From: Paraspadella gotoi
Lineage: Eukaryota; Chaetognatha
Length of the DNA: 64,000 nucleotides
NCBI GenBank assembly: GCA_051294375.1
Contig: CM119267.1
Coordinates: 11,729,553-11,793,552, forward strand
Direction of reading: 5' to 3'
Made by a program: the position numbers and the translations under genes
In this document: piece after piece, positions 44,001 through 55,785 of the stretch
Layout: each line of letters begins with the position of its first letter
How positions within the stretch are numbered: the first letter of the stretch is position 1
The notes under the pieces: generated by a model
The model's database searches: none
What the model saw: only the letters and a program-made list of their open reading frames with translations
What the model was told of the DNA's origin: nothing

Positions 44001-46549
44001 TTCGATATCCGCAGAGTCGCCGGAGGAGTAACTGCAGCGGTCTATTTTGCTGTTAGTCAGGTCTGAATTAACGTCGCGGCAGTTTAAAGTGGTATTCACG
44101 GCAGTGCATACCTTGAAGACATTGAATTGAGTAAAGTATTGCTTTTTAGTTTTATAATTCATTAAAGACTAAATTTCTCTCGTCCAGTCACCTTAGCAAT
44201 CAGATGCTGCATTTGCGACCTGTTCGTTAAAATTAATTCAGTCTCCAGAGGAACTAACTCGAGACGAGCAAAAGTCGAAACGTTTTTTTTTCTTAACTCT
44301 TCGTAGTTTTTCATAATCGTTTCAGCTGTAAAAAAATTAGGTTTTGCATTCCGAAAGTACCGGGTGACACACTGAACCCGGCGCTAGAAAAAAATCGTCA
44401 TTTGCAAACCTATAATGATTTTTTTAATCTGACTTTTTAAAATAAAAACAAAAACAATTTATATATCTAAATATTATATGCTAGTAAACGGGATGGGACA
44501 TCTTACTCACCTGTAGTGGCGAACTACAATCAGATCCGAAGTTCTGAAATAACAGTCGGTTATTTGTCCTGTGGTGTGACACTAAAGTATTAATATTAAT
44601 ATCTTCTGAAAATTTAGAGAAAATAACATATTAAAGAATATTATAATAAAAAAATAAGCCTAATAAGCTTTAATTTAATCAAGGTAATGAAAGCTCTTGG
44701 AAATTTAAAGAAAATAACATATTTAAGAATATTATAATAAAAAAATAAGCCAACCCAAATATAATAAAAATAAAATATTTTACTTATTTTAACTATAATA
44801 ATCGAACAATAATTGTTTATATAAATATTATAAAAATGCTTGAGAAAGACTAAATTAAAATGGCTAACAATAATTTCATAATCATTATAAAGCTGCGCTT
44901 GAGCAATTTTTAATTTAACCATTATCTGAATTTTAATTACCTTTTTTGATTTCAAACTGGATATACTAATTTTTATATTACAGTATTTTTAATTATGCTA
45001 TTCTTTTCATTTTTTCAAAAGCTTTCAGAAGATAATAATATTGATTCCTTTTTATATAATTTTTTTTAAATAAGTTTTAAAAAAAGATTGAAAAAAAATT
45101 GAGTTTTAAAATGAAAAACGATTTTGAAAGCATTTTTTTTTCGCCAAGTCAAATCAAAACAAATAAATATAAAATTAAGAAATATAAATAATTTTAGTTT
45201 TACAGGTTCCCTTATGTCGATTTTTTTAAGCGGCGGGTTTCAGTGTGTCAACTTGTACATCAACTATAGCTCATTTCATATTTAAATATCAATTGAGTTG
45301 TTTTCTGAACGAAAAATAATAATTTACTTTTAATTTTCCTGAAATTAATCCCAAAAAAATTTGAACTGAATTCATAAATTGAAAACAAAATTCAATATAA
45401 ATTATACGCTATCAGCTATGGAAATCTATACCTTCGTCGTCGTATTCTCTTGAGCCGAGTGCTTTGTGCAATTTGGTGAGAATGAGGTCGGGTTTTCGAT
45501 CGTCGAGCACCAACTCGTCCCACTGTTTTTCTAGGTCGCGCCGAGGGTTTAAATTGTGAACTGTAATTAAATCGGGACGATCCAAGAGGTGTCTGGAAAG
45601 TTAAAATTAAATAAAATCATAATTGAATTAAAATCAAAGTAATTAAGTGTCATCAATAGCTAAATGTTCGCAATGAAGAATCGCCGTTAAATTTTAGAAT
45701 CGAGAATCATAATTAATAATACTATAATCTAGCAAAAAATAAATATAATTTTTTTTAAATAAAAAAACACATTTTAGCTTTAATGTAAGCCTTCATCAAC
45801 GTAGAAAAATAATTTGTTTTAAAAATTTTATTATTTGTAAACGTTACTAAAATTTTCTTGCTTCAGACAATTTCAATATACAATAAAACCCAAAAAAATC
45901 ACTCAATAATTGAAATAAAATTTAAAAAAACAATAATATAACAATAAATAAAATATATTGAAAAAATTTTTTTAATAATAAAAAAGTGAAAACAAATATC
46001 TTATCCGATAAATTCAGCGTATATAATTATTGTCACGTTCCTAATTTTTTTTCCCCGAAAAAAAAACTTTTTCATCTTCTTCCTCTTCATTTTCCCATAA
46101 GCATAAGCCTCCAGAACGTATTCAACTCCAGCATCCCCATAATAATTTATATTCCTATTAGATGAGAGGAACACAAACAGTTTACTATCCCACCTTTTGT
46201 CATCGCCTTTGGCGAAAATGGTGATGACATGAATAGGGCGACTCCGTCCCAATTTTGGGAGCGAATCTGATGTCGAGTTAGGAGTGCTGAAAATGAAGGA
46301 GTTTCTCGATTTTTTAAACCGTCAAAAAATACAATATGTAACTCCTGGTAGATTTTTCGTGTTAGTACTTGGTTTTGGTTTATTTAAAAACAAAAATAAC
46401 AGAAATACAAAAAGTCGTATCGTCTTGACTTACACCGCAGACATGCTGTTGCTCCATCGTAAGAGTCCTTCATCGCCAATTGGTTGTTCATCATTGGTGT
46501 GCTCGAAAAACAACCCGGAATTGACGCGGTTTTGTTCGAACTGAGCCAT
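41080..46549 (-). CDS. Inositol-tetrakisphosphate 1-kinase fused to a choline/ethanolamine kinase-like domain, 8 exons, 830 aa
   Basis: Exons on the minus strand: 46549-46434, 46286-46194, 45592-45432, 44325-44192, 44111-43764, 42860-42658, 42589-42426, 42353-41080; total 2493 nt, every junction GT-AG and in phase. Residues about 60-410 are ITPK1-like, an ATP-grasp kinase of inositol polyphosphates: VHNLNPRRDLEKQWDELV, LPPFPLVVKP, MAVVF, DIFVIRRPSLPD, LFGFDVLLE and the metal-binding end VVDVNVLPGYKG. The AHGTNSH segment of human ITPK1 is replaced (PASTSVKS), and there is a Cys-containing insertion of about 80 residues before LPPFP. From GYKG the frame runs straight into exon 8, about 420 residues of choline/ethanolamine kinase fold: VEGKPL, LGRSLARFH, Brenner loop FGHFDTNTNN (about 668-678), metal motif LLIDEEW, and VYDFAKLV. 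Catalytic Asp and Asn are kept; HND has become HFD. Substrate of the second domain is unknown. The first two exons are the least certain. Confidence 0.85.
43060..43693 (+). repeat. Dispersed repeat family B, copy 1
   Basis: Lies in intron 5 of the ITPK1-choline kinase gene. An ATTAATTGATT-rich left part precedes two tandem units of roughly 160 bases (starting TTTAAACTCATTTC and carrying ACACAAAATT and ATCCATCCAATCACGA), a GGACGGACC-type core and a right end AGAGTCGGGATATGCTGATA. The whole order is repeated at 49960-50602 with high similarity. Confidence 0.85.
44365..45250. mobile_element. Terminal-inverted-repeat element, about 890 bp, non-autonomous
   Basis: The left end starts TGACACACTGAACCCGGCGC and the right end is its imperfect inverse; the match runs about 50 bases at roughly 80 percent, to about 44413 and 45200. 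The interior is AT-rich without a transposase frame and contains a direct duplication of about 50 bases (44606-44660 and 44698-44753). It is inserted in intron 3 of the ITPK1-choline kinase gene, just upstream of exon 4. I see no clear target-site duplication, so the superfamily is open. Confidence 0.7.
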
Positions 46550-48690
46550 CACCGTCAGTCTTCTTTACGAGTAGGTTGGTTGACGATTCGTTTTGTGAGG
46601 ACACTTAACCAAAAGGGGAAAAAAATTGAACGAGGCAGAGAATTCAGTACGGATTTAATGACGCAATAATAGAAATTTGAAGGGGCGTTTGCTCACTGGT
46701 GCAAACTACTACTAGGACCAGTTAGGTTATAAAACGCCGTAAAATAACTTTTTTAAAAGCAGTTTTTTTTCCTGCTCTTTATTTTCTACACAAAAAACCT
46801 GATTTCATTATTCCAAAAAGAGAAGCCGAGCAGGAGTCAGGTTATTTTTTAACTTAGAATTAGACGAACGAGGTCATTTATTCCAAGTAAAACTTTTTGA
46901 GAATAAATCATGAGAATTAGAGACGTAATTCGATCTTTAAAAAATGTTTGCCAAAGTTTACTGGATTCTTCAAATGGTGATTTTGGAAATAACTCAAAAA
47001 AATTTGAACACAAATCAGGAGATAAGCAAACTCTGATATTGGTTATCGAGCTTTTATTTTGACGTTAGTAATTGCTCACGCGATTGGACTTACCGAGAAT
47101 AATTCTGTCGTGCCAAAACAAGAATAGTTTTCAATCATTTTTTCCATATTCGAAGAAAACACGCCGAACGTTTTAGAGCCTAAAAGGAATTATTAATAAT
47201 TAATCAAACAATAGTGTGTAGTGTGTACCCTGGAAATAAATAAAAAAACGAAAAGTGAGTTCTGAATTATAAATAAAAAACCGGTCCTATCCACTAAGGA
47301 ACGGAAGATTCGCAAGCAAGATCGCAGTTTCTTCCATTCTAATTCTTCATGATTAATCTTTTGTCACTCGTCAGTTGGCTAAAATCATACTTCTTTTAAT
47401 AACTTTCATAATCATATTTTTGTGGTTCACAACCTGGCCGAAATTAAAAACAATAAAATTTAGGTTATCTTGTACAATTTAACTGTGGTGTGGAGATGAA
47501 TGAAGGGCGATCCCGGATTTGGAATGTCGAATTAAGTTTACCATGAATGAATAAAAAAAATTTCTGTGGTCTTTTTTCTCTACCAATTTCATAAAGCTTT
47601 TCTCAGCTTGGTCAGGCGAAGAGAATCGGTTCTCCACATTTGATAATTATCGCTTAAAATTTTGTCGAATGAAGCACGAAATGTTTACTAGTAACTATTG
47701 ATTAGCTTAAACATGCTACAAAAAAGCTCTTTAAAGTTTAAACATTAGGTTCCGTGTTAAATAATTTGTAGCTTACAGCCTAGGTATATAATACTACTAT
47801 GATGAAACGGCTATATTTCATACATTATACTAACAACTATACATTCGGAAAACATTAGACATTAGACAATTAGACATTAGAAAATAGACAACATATTTAA
47901 AATTATTCGGATGTATAATTAATTGTTCCTATTCTCATCGCTTACCTTTCTCTTTTTCTTACCTAGTATTCTTTTGCACTGTCGGTGTAACACCGCGACG
48001 AGGCACAAACAACAACAATATCGTAATAAAATATAAAGTTTTAAAAATGCATAAATAACCAGGGGAAGTAAAAAATTGAAAGGGAGAGAATTGGAGAAGC
48101 AGCATCCGCGCTTTCCGAAATTCCCCAGCTCGAGGCGATGCGTTTCTAAAGCGGGCGGAGAATTACATACGGGAAAGTGAGAAGACTTCATCCGGTCCGG
48201 GGAGGCATGCGCTTTCGCAAAGTCAGTGCTTGGTTCGGTCGTTCCTCCGTCTCTGGCAGGCGACGTGAAAACAACATTCGTGCTGACGGCTCTCTACTCG
48301 GTTCTTGCGTTCATGGAAGAGAACAAAAGCGCCTAACGCGGCTTTAGTAAAAAACATTATCTTAATGGAAGAAAAAGCTCAGTTGAAAAATGTAGAAATT
48401 AACGTAAATATTTATATAGATAGATAAAGAATGAATTTTTTAACTTTTTAAATCCGACCCTTTCAGGACTGAATTAAAATAAATAAAACTTTTTTTTAAA
48501 ACAAATTTTAAGTTGTCAATTAAAAGTTAAGAAGATTCTTTTATTAATGACATAAACAGCATTCATAGTAGAAAACATCTCTAATATATAAAAGGCTCTA
48601 AGTTATTGGTCTTATTGGCCGATTTTAAATAAATAGAAATGAATAGAAATCCGCGCTAACAAATTGACCAAAATGTGTTTTGAGCTTCAG
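46550..48690. other. 5' flank of the ITPK1-choline kinase gene
   Basis: Mostly AT-rich. A GC- and CpG-richer island at about 48050-48340 could be a distal promoter or first non-coding exon for the minus-strand gene, or the promoter of the candidate plus-strand gene at 48.7 kb. A 47-codon open frame starts in the island (ATG at 48210) but has no clear donor. A possible target of transcription factors cannot be named. Confidence 0.35.
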
Positions 48691-49220
48691 CAAGCGACGA
48701 TGAAAAATGTTTAATTTTTAAGGAACGGGGAGACAAACTTGCAAATGAAGAACCAGGCAAGGCCAAGGGCTTTTTCGTTTTAGTCCTTTCCTCAAAGCGC
48801 AAGAAAAGGAAAGCCAAAAAAGGCAGACCGTGTGTTTCTTGCAAGGTAATGATAATTGCAAGTTTTTAGAGATTAATGACAGTAAATATGGATATAATTG
48901 TGGAAGGTTTTTGAAATTATAATGGTAGTAAATATGATAAAATTATTAGTTGATCTCCTTTAATAAACTCAAATTGAAAAAAAATATTGCTATTATTATT
49001 TAAATCAAAGCAGTCAAAAATATTTTTAATCAAAACATCGAATTTTTCTAGTGTTTTGGCTTTCAGTGGTTTTTAAGAGATACGCACGTTACGCAGCTCC
49101 GTAGTAAAGAATTTGTTTTGGTAATTTTTTTCCTGAATCAAGACATAACATCAATATTAAACAACTTTCTAAGCATTTGGTTGGTTATTTCTTCATTCTT
49201 TATAGAAACATAAGTATTAG
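48691..49220 (+). CDS. Candidate terminal exons of an unrecognised basic protein
   Basis: Three segments with splice signals: 48691-48845, 49067-49120, 49206-49220. Acceptors are GAGCTTCAG, GGCTTTCAG and TCTTTATAG; donors are TGCAAG/gtaatg and TTTTG/gtaatt. Phases agree and lead to a stop. The first exon encodes CLIFKERGDKLANEEPGKAK followed by FFVLVLSSKRKKRKAKKG and RPCVSCK; the second WFLRDTHVTQLRSKEFVL. A polyA-like AATAAA follows near 49308. No upstream exon with a start was found, and no family was recognised. It could be chance or a decayed gene. Confidence 0.3.
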
Positions 49221-49389
49221 AATGGAGCGAGGAAAAGATTGAACAATATTTTTCTGCTGCCTTTGAACACTCAAAGGGCCACTTTATAACTTTAAATTCC
49301 AGACGGTAATAAAAATAATTTTAAAAATTATATAAGAAAAATTTTCAAAAACAAGTTTGAGCAAACAATGTCGGATCTGTATACGAAAA

Positions 49390-50602
49390 TTAATTAATCG
49401 ATTAATTAATTAATTAATTTTAATATTTAATAATTAATTATAAATTTATATACAGCTTATCATCATCGATGTCCTTAAAATAAAGTAAATGTGACTTATA
49501 TTTTTTCTATTTAAACTCATTTCCACTGGCACAATTCCGTCAAAACTTTATATCTAGCTTTTTCACAACTTTCCTTCCCGCTCACAAAATTTCATCTCAA
49601 TCTATTATTTGTTAAAATAAGTAAAAAGAGTCAAGTAAATGTGACTCATATTTTTTCATTTAAACTCATTTCCACTCGTACGAAACTTTATATCAAGCTT
49701 CGTCACACATTTTCCTACCCACACACAAAATTTGAACTCAATCTATCCATCCAATTATGATTAATTAGAGTATTTATTGGTTAAAATAAGTAAAAAGATT
49801 TTAGTAAATGCGACTTAGGTTTTTTCCATTTAAACTCATATCGACTCACACGATACCGTCGAAACTTTATATCCAGCTTCATCACACATGTTCCTACCCA
49901 TACACAAAATTTCGTTCCGATCCAACCAGCCAATCACGAGTTATTGGGGCTTTTTGCTAAGGTGGGACGGATGGACGGATTGATTGACTGATTAATTAAT
50001 TAGTGATTAATTAATTGACTAATTGATTAATTAACTGATTAATTATTTGATTTATTAATACATCCTGCATATACATTTAATATAAAAAGAAAAAATCATA
50101 ATTAATTAGTGAAACAGGTTTTTTGTTTTTTTTCATTTAAACTCATTTCCACTCAAACGATTCCATCGAAACTTGGTTTCCTGTTCAATCACACACTTTC
50201 CTACTCACATACAAAATTCCAGGTCAATCGCCCCATCCACTCATGAGCAATTGGTGTTCAAATAGTAAATTTATTTTTTTTTTCCATTTAAACTCATTTC
50301 CACTCGGACGATTCCATCGAAACTTTATATCCAGCTCAATCACACACTTCCCTACCCACACACAAAATTTCATTCAAATCCATCCATCCAATCACGAGTA
50401 ATTGGTGTTTTTTGCTAAGGTGGGATGGACGGACGGACGGACGGACGGACGGACGGACAGACATCATTTTTTTTTGCATAATTTATCATAATTCGATGTT
50501 CTGACATGATATAAGTTAGTGCCCGACAATATTGAGGGGCGGACCGACGGACCGACAGTGAATTATAGAGTCGGGATCTGCTGATAAGCAGATCCGACTA
50601 AA
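49390..50602 (+). repeat. Dispersed repeat family B, copy 2 with extra tandem units
   Basis: Carries the same blocks as 43060-43693 (49960-50602), preceded by three further units of about 160 bases (about 49490, 49650 and 49820), each with TTTAAACTCATTTCCACT, GAAACTTTATAT and CACAAAATTT. The core is a run of GACG units (50430-50458), followed by the conserved right end GAGTCGGGATCTGCTGATAA. Confidence 0.85.
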
Positions 50603-52696
50603 AAAAAGGAATCAATGTATCTAAATTTTATTAAAATTACTAAAGTGGTTTAGGAGATATGATTTTTTAAGCTTGAGTGTTCCAAAACCAAATGAAAAAA
50701 TCAACTTTTATCTAAAAGCTTCAGAATCATTGACTGTATTCAGTATATGTTTCAATAACCTTAAGATTATTATTTAGGGATCTGGGGCAATCCAGTTATC
50801 AAGCTATCCTTCCGGATATCCAGTACAATTTTATTTTTATTTTTAATAACATTCAGCTTTGCGGTAGAGTACTTCATTTTCATAAATCACTACTCTTAAA
50901 CAGATGGCCCAATTTTAATAAAATTTATGTCAAACTTATTATCTTTCTATAAACTTATAATTTTTTTTAAAAATTAAAAGTATATAGGATAAAGTCTGAA
51001 ATAAAGTAGCGCGATTTTTATTCACATGATTGTATATGAAATTGGTACAACCAATATAAAAATTATCCATTCATTTAATAAATAAGCTATCTTGCCTATT
51101 TAACAAAAAATAATTAAGCTTTTTTTTAATATTTTGAATAACAGTATTATAAATTGAATTTTTTTTATAGTAATATCCTAAAAAAATATTTTTTAAATTT
51201 TAATGTAAAGAATATAGGCGACTTACGATCGGTGTTTTATAATATTTTGTGAAAACTGCAAAAAATTAATAAAAAGTTTTATCATATAATAATTTTTACT
51301 ACAGAGAATAAAAAAATAATTTTAAGCTTTTTTTAAAATTTTTGATGCTGAAGAAATGTTTATATTTTTAGTCTAACTTTTTACAAATAATCTGTTTCCC
51401 AAACAATATAAGAAAAATAATCATACAATCTCACGTCTAAATATCCTTGTTTGTTCACTCAAATATAATTTTTTTCCCCCAAAAGCTCCACTCTAGTAAG
51501 TATTGAGCAAGAGCAGGTCTAGACTTTTATAGAATAAAAAAAGTAAGGAAAAATGAGAAAAAAAGATAAAAATAAAAGTCTTAGTCACAAATGATCCTTA
51601 GGATGAGTATAAAAAGCCCTCGTACTTATGTATAATGTATTATATTGCATATATACTTTATACGTACACAGAAGGCTTCATATAAGAAAATGATACGCCG
51701 TTTTTTCAAGCGAGAATTTGTTTCGCACAAACTACACGATCAAATTTGATAAGATTTGGCATGAAGGTAGAATTTGGCAACACAAATGTAACTATTGAGA
51801 GGAATTTTGATATTAAACCCCTGAGAGGAGATACAGGGCACCGCGGTTGAATCCCCTGAATCAGTAACATTGATGACTTGGCTATAAATAGGATAAGTGC
51901 CGAGAAAAAAAAAGACGCGATTTTTATTTTTTTAGAAATTGCATTTTTTTGGTATCATTTACTGTGGACCTCCCAGTACTTTAAATAATTTGTGTTTATT
52001 GATGAATATTAATATTAATATTAAACTGTTAAAAGTCTAACTATCTCAGCATATGAATTCATTACAATTATGTTTGGTTAGATTTCCATTTTATTTATTT
52101 AGTTTTTCCGTTGTAATTGATTCATTACTAATCAGAGTAACAACACTTTTCTCCTTCAAAAACATGAAATTTACAAAAGACTGTACTTTACAGTCAATAT
52201 AAACTGTGCTGTAAAGAAAATAATACCTAGTTAAATAGAGAAAATGCAAAATCGTCACTTTATTAAAACAGGCCCTGCCTATGGTACAGTTTCTGTCTAA
52301 AACAAAATAAACGTAAGAAAGATGAAATGAAGGAGGCGTGATAGCTCAGACATTTTCTCGAATTAATGTTCATTCATGATATTGATAAACTTCGGCAATC
52401 CTCGATAAACCTTATTAATATTACCGCTATTCAAACAATAATTGTTAAATTACAACAGTTGCTCAAGTTGAAAAAAAACTAGTAAGGGTTTTAGAAGAGA
52501 AGTCATCTTTATAAAACGCAGATCAATTTTGTTAAACAAGAACAAACAACGGAGGACAGCTACTCACTGAAAAATTAAAGCTAGCTACGAAAACCGAACG
52601 TGATCCGATGATTTTTGTCACATTAGTTCTGCTTTAGGTAAATTTTTTTTAGCCAAAACGTCTCCTCTTCTCCAACTTCTTCGGGCGTTTTTGCTT
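50603..52696. other. AT-rich spacer, no gene seen
   Basis: Very AT-rich, with stops in all frames. It includes the 3' UTR region of UBE2N near its right end. No RNA gene, hairpin family or open frame could be supported. Confidence 0.6.
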
Positions 52697-53625
52697 TTAC
52701 TCCATCTGCATGGCGTATTTCAAGGTCCATTCCTTGGCCGTGGAGATGGCCTCAGGCTCGTTCGTCTTCCACTGTTCGGCGACGTCGTTTGCGAGCGGGT
52801 CATCGGGGTTGGGGGCGCTGAGAAGCGCCTGGATCGAGAGCAGCACCGTGCGGATCTGCAGCGCCGGCGACCACTTGTCCTTAAGGATGTCAAGACAGAT
52901 GCGCCCCAACTTGTCGATGTTAGGGTGATAGATCTTCGTCATGAACCGAACTTTCGGTGCCGACATCGGGTACTCCTCGGGAAGGTAAAGTTCCAAGTTG
53001 AAGGAGCCGCCCTCGTAGGGAGACTCGGCCGGACCCGCCACCACCACTTTGAAATACCGCGCGTTCTCCTCGGCGGGAAAAGCACTAATTCCTGGAACGG
53101 GCTCGGCCAAAAGCCGCTGAGTTTCTGTGAAGAGAATAGTTATGTTGTTCAGTCAATATTTAACAACCACGTACGTACTATGAAGGAGCTAATATTAGTT
53201 TATATGTTATGAGGCCATTTAGAAAAAAATACAACTACAACTACAACTGTTAACGAAAGAGTTAGCTGAAATTTTTCATCTTTCTTTCTTTCTTTTTTAC
53301 TTTGTTTTGCTTTTTCCTTTTGTTTTTTTTTCAATTTTTTTCCCATTCAGTCTTTCTAGAATTTTGAATATTAGCTATACTTGGGTTTATACTGAAGACT
53401 GAAATTAGTAAAACCAATACCATTTTTTTTTTCATGCTGAAGGTAATAATTTCAATTCGTTGCGAATAATGCAGTCTAAAACACTCACGCCGCTCACGAA
53501 TACTGACTGAATCTACCTTGTGCGAAAAAAGATTAATATGTTAATGCCTTATTAAAACCGGCCACGATGATACAATACAATAACAAATTACCTTTAATTA
53601 TACGTCTCGGAAGTCCAGCAGACAT
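52697..53625 (-). CDS. UBE2N: Ubiquitin-conjugating enzyme E2 N (Ubc13), 2 exons, 153 aa
   Basis: E2 enzyme that, with a Uev partner, builds Lys63-linked ubiquitin chains in DNA-damage tolerance and innate immune signalling. Exons on the minus strand: 53625-53592 ([11 protein letters not shown]) and 53124-52697. Nearly identical to human UBE2N along most of its length: the UBC fold with [20 protein letters not shown] (catalytic Cys about 88 in LGRICLDI), [20 protein letters not shown], and C-terminal [10 protein letters not shown]. Length matches the family (152 aa in human). The N-terminus has one extra residue. Flanked by long gene-poor spacers. Confidence 0.98.
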
Positions 53626-55785
53626 TTTTATGTTAAGGCAATAAATAGAGAGACAAATGGTGATCCACCGAACACAACGCGGGTCATTTATCAGTTTTTT
53701 TTGTTTTTTTTTTTTAAGAATCTTCAGTTCTTCAGTTCTGAACGAAAATACCTAATCTAGTCAAATTAATGCAAAAATGTGGGTTCATTGATTTTCGCGT
53801 CGCAGGTTTTCGTTATGATGTAACAAATATTTATTTTTTTAAAATTTGGCCAAATGCATATATATAAATAACAAAGCAATGAGATCAAGTATGAAAACAT
53901 TTATTGCCGAAGTAATATAAAAATTAATTTTATCCATATACAATCCTTATACATATTACTTACATTACATATTAATTATACATATTACTAATTGAATTCT
54001 GGTTAAATTTGACTGTTTTTATTTCTTTAAATTCAGCTAAGAGCGACTGGCACAGCGAGACTACATCTTGAGAATTCAAGTCCTTCTCTCATTGGTTCGT
54101 TTTTTTACTGGAGAGGTCGCTAGACTTACAAAAAGAACAGTCACAGACTGTAAAATGTTTCTTTATTTGAAATCGAATAACTATTAATAAATGATCAACA
54201 GTAGTTTAAGATGGAATCAAGTACATTACACAATTGATTAGGTAAAATAATTTTAATATAATTATCAAAACCCTCCAAGTTTAATAATTAAAGACGACTT
54301 TGAATATTTGAAATCAATTATAAAATTTTAAATTCAACTTAAACAAGTTCTTGACGATTAACCTAAATTCGTGAGTGAGGTTAAATTAATAGCATAATAA
54401 TTATTTAATTTACAATTCGGGCTTTCCCTTAATAGTTAACGCATTACGCTCCAGGTATAAAGATTTTCCCTTGGTTTAACTAATGAGTAAAATTTTGTTT
54501 GTCGTTTAAAAACTCTCGACCTCTACCGTCCGTATGATAAAAGATGAAACTTTACGGGGCGAAAAGAAAAAAGGTTTTATCGTTCGCTTTGAAATTATAT
54601 TTATAAATTATGTATAGGCGGCGTCTTGAAAAAGCTACACAAGTTGAGGGGTCTGATAACTCTTGCGTCATGATTTAAAATGAGCTTAAAATGTCCGTAA
54701 GGTTTTGGCAGAAGGCATCTTTTTTGAACGAAAATTTAAATGTGTCTCATGCTTAAATTACAGCATGTATTGACTTTATTTTATACATATTAATGAATTA
54801 TGATTTTTAAACTTGACTTGTCGCCCCTTCGAATCAATTTAGATTAAAATAAAAAGTTGACATAATAATTAATTCTTTTTATACAATTAATTTTAAGCTT
54901 TTGGCAAGAATGGATTATTATTTATTAAATGATTAAATTTTTATAATTTCGTCTCGCTGCTTTTTGAAAATCCTCGAGGTGTAATAAAATATTTTCATCC
55001 TTAAATCGTTTTCACTCAATACCACTTTAATTTTCCATTTAAAAAGCGTGGTGATGGTTAGTTGTTATTAAGAAGTATTTACAACCTACCTGATTTTACC
55101 AAATCAATTCTATTTATTACTATAATCAGTTTTAATTTGCTGGGAACCTAGAGAAGATGGAACGAACATTAACTTATGATTGTCAGTACAAACTATGGAT
55201 GTTATTAGGTTGCTTGGATTTGTCTAAGATTTTTCTTATTTTTCTTATTCTTGTTTATATTTATGAAATTCTGACAAACTTTTTATGAAAGAGCAAGGAA
55301 CCACTTAGACAATATCCTGAATAAACCTAAAAGTAAAACTGATCTAATTCATGCTGAAATTGGGCGCTCTTGAAAAATATGGCTATGCAATGGTGACAAA
55401 AAGCGTTTTTTTTATTGAAATACTAACGACAAAAAAATGAGAGATATTTGGGCCCATGAAAATCTTTCCGAGTTTCTCAAACTTGCTCAATTATACGATC
55501 TTGGAAACTGGTTAGGAAGATTTACTTGAAGGTTATTATCATTGTCAACGTCGTCCTAAAACCTGTTTCAAATTCAAAAGTTAAGATCAAGTGATTAATG
55601 TTTTAAGTCCAACTCATTTCAAAATTATGGGAAATACATAAATTACATACATAAGTAAAATGACCGATTTATATTTTATTAAACAATTCAAAACGGGAGA
55701 AAAAGGACATAGAAACATTTTTAGAAACAAAAACGAATACATATTTTGGCTCTTTATAAAGGAAACGTGACTGTGAGCTTAGGTA
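53626..55785. other. AT-rich spacer, no gene seen
   Basis: UBE2N upstream flank and AT-rich DNA with stops in all frames. The UBE2N promoter is expected just right of 53625. An AATAAA on the minus strand near 55675-55682 would serve the candidate gene ending at 55786. Confidence 0.5.

Noticed and set aside
49390-50602. Spaced tandem units that might suggest a CRISPR array
   Set aside because: Units are diverged, about 160 bases long, without unique spacers between short identical repeats, and the DNA is clearly from an animal.
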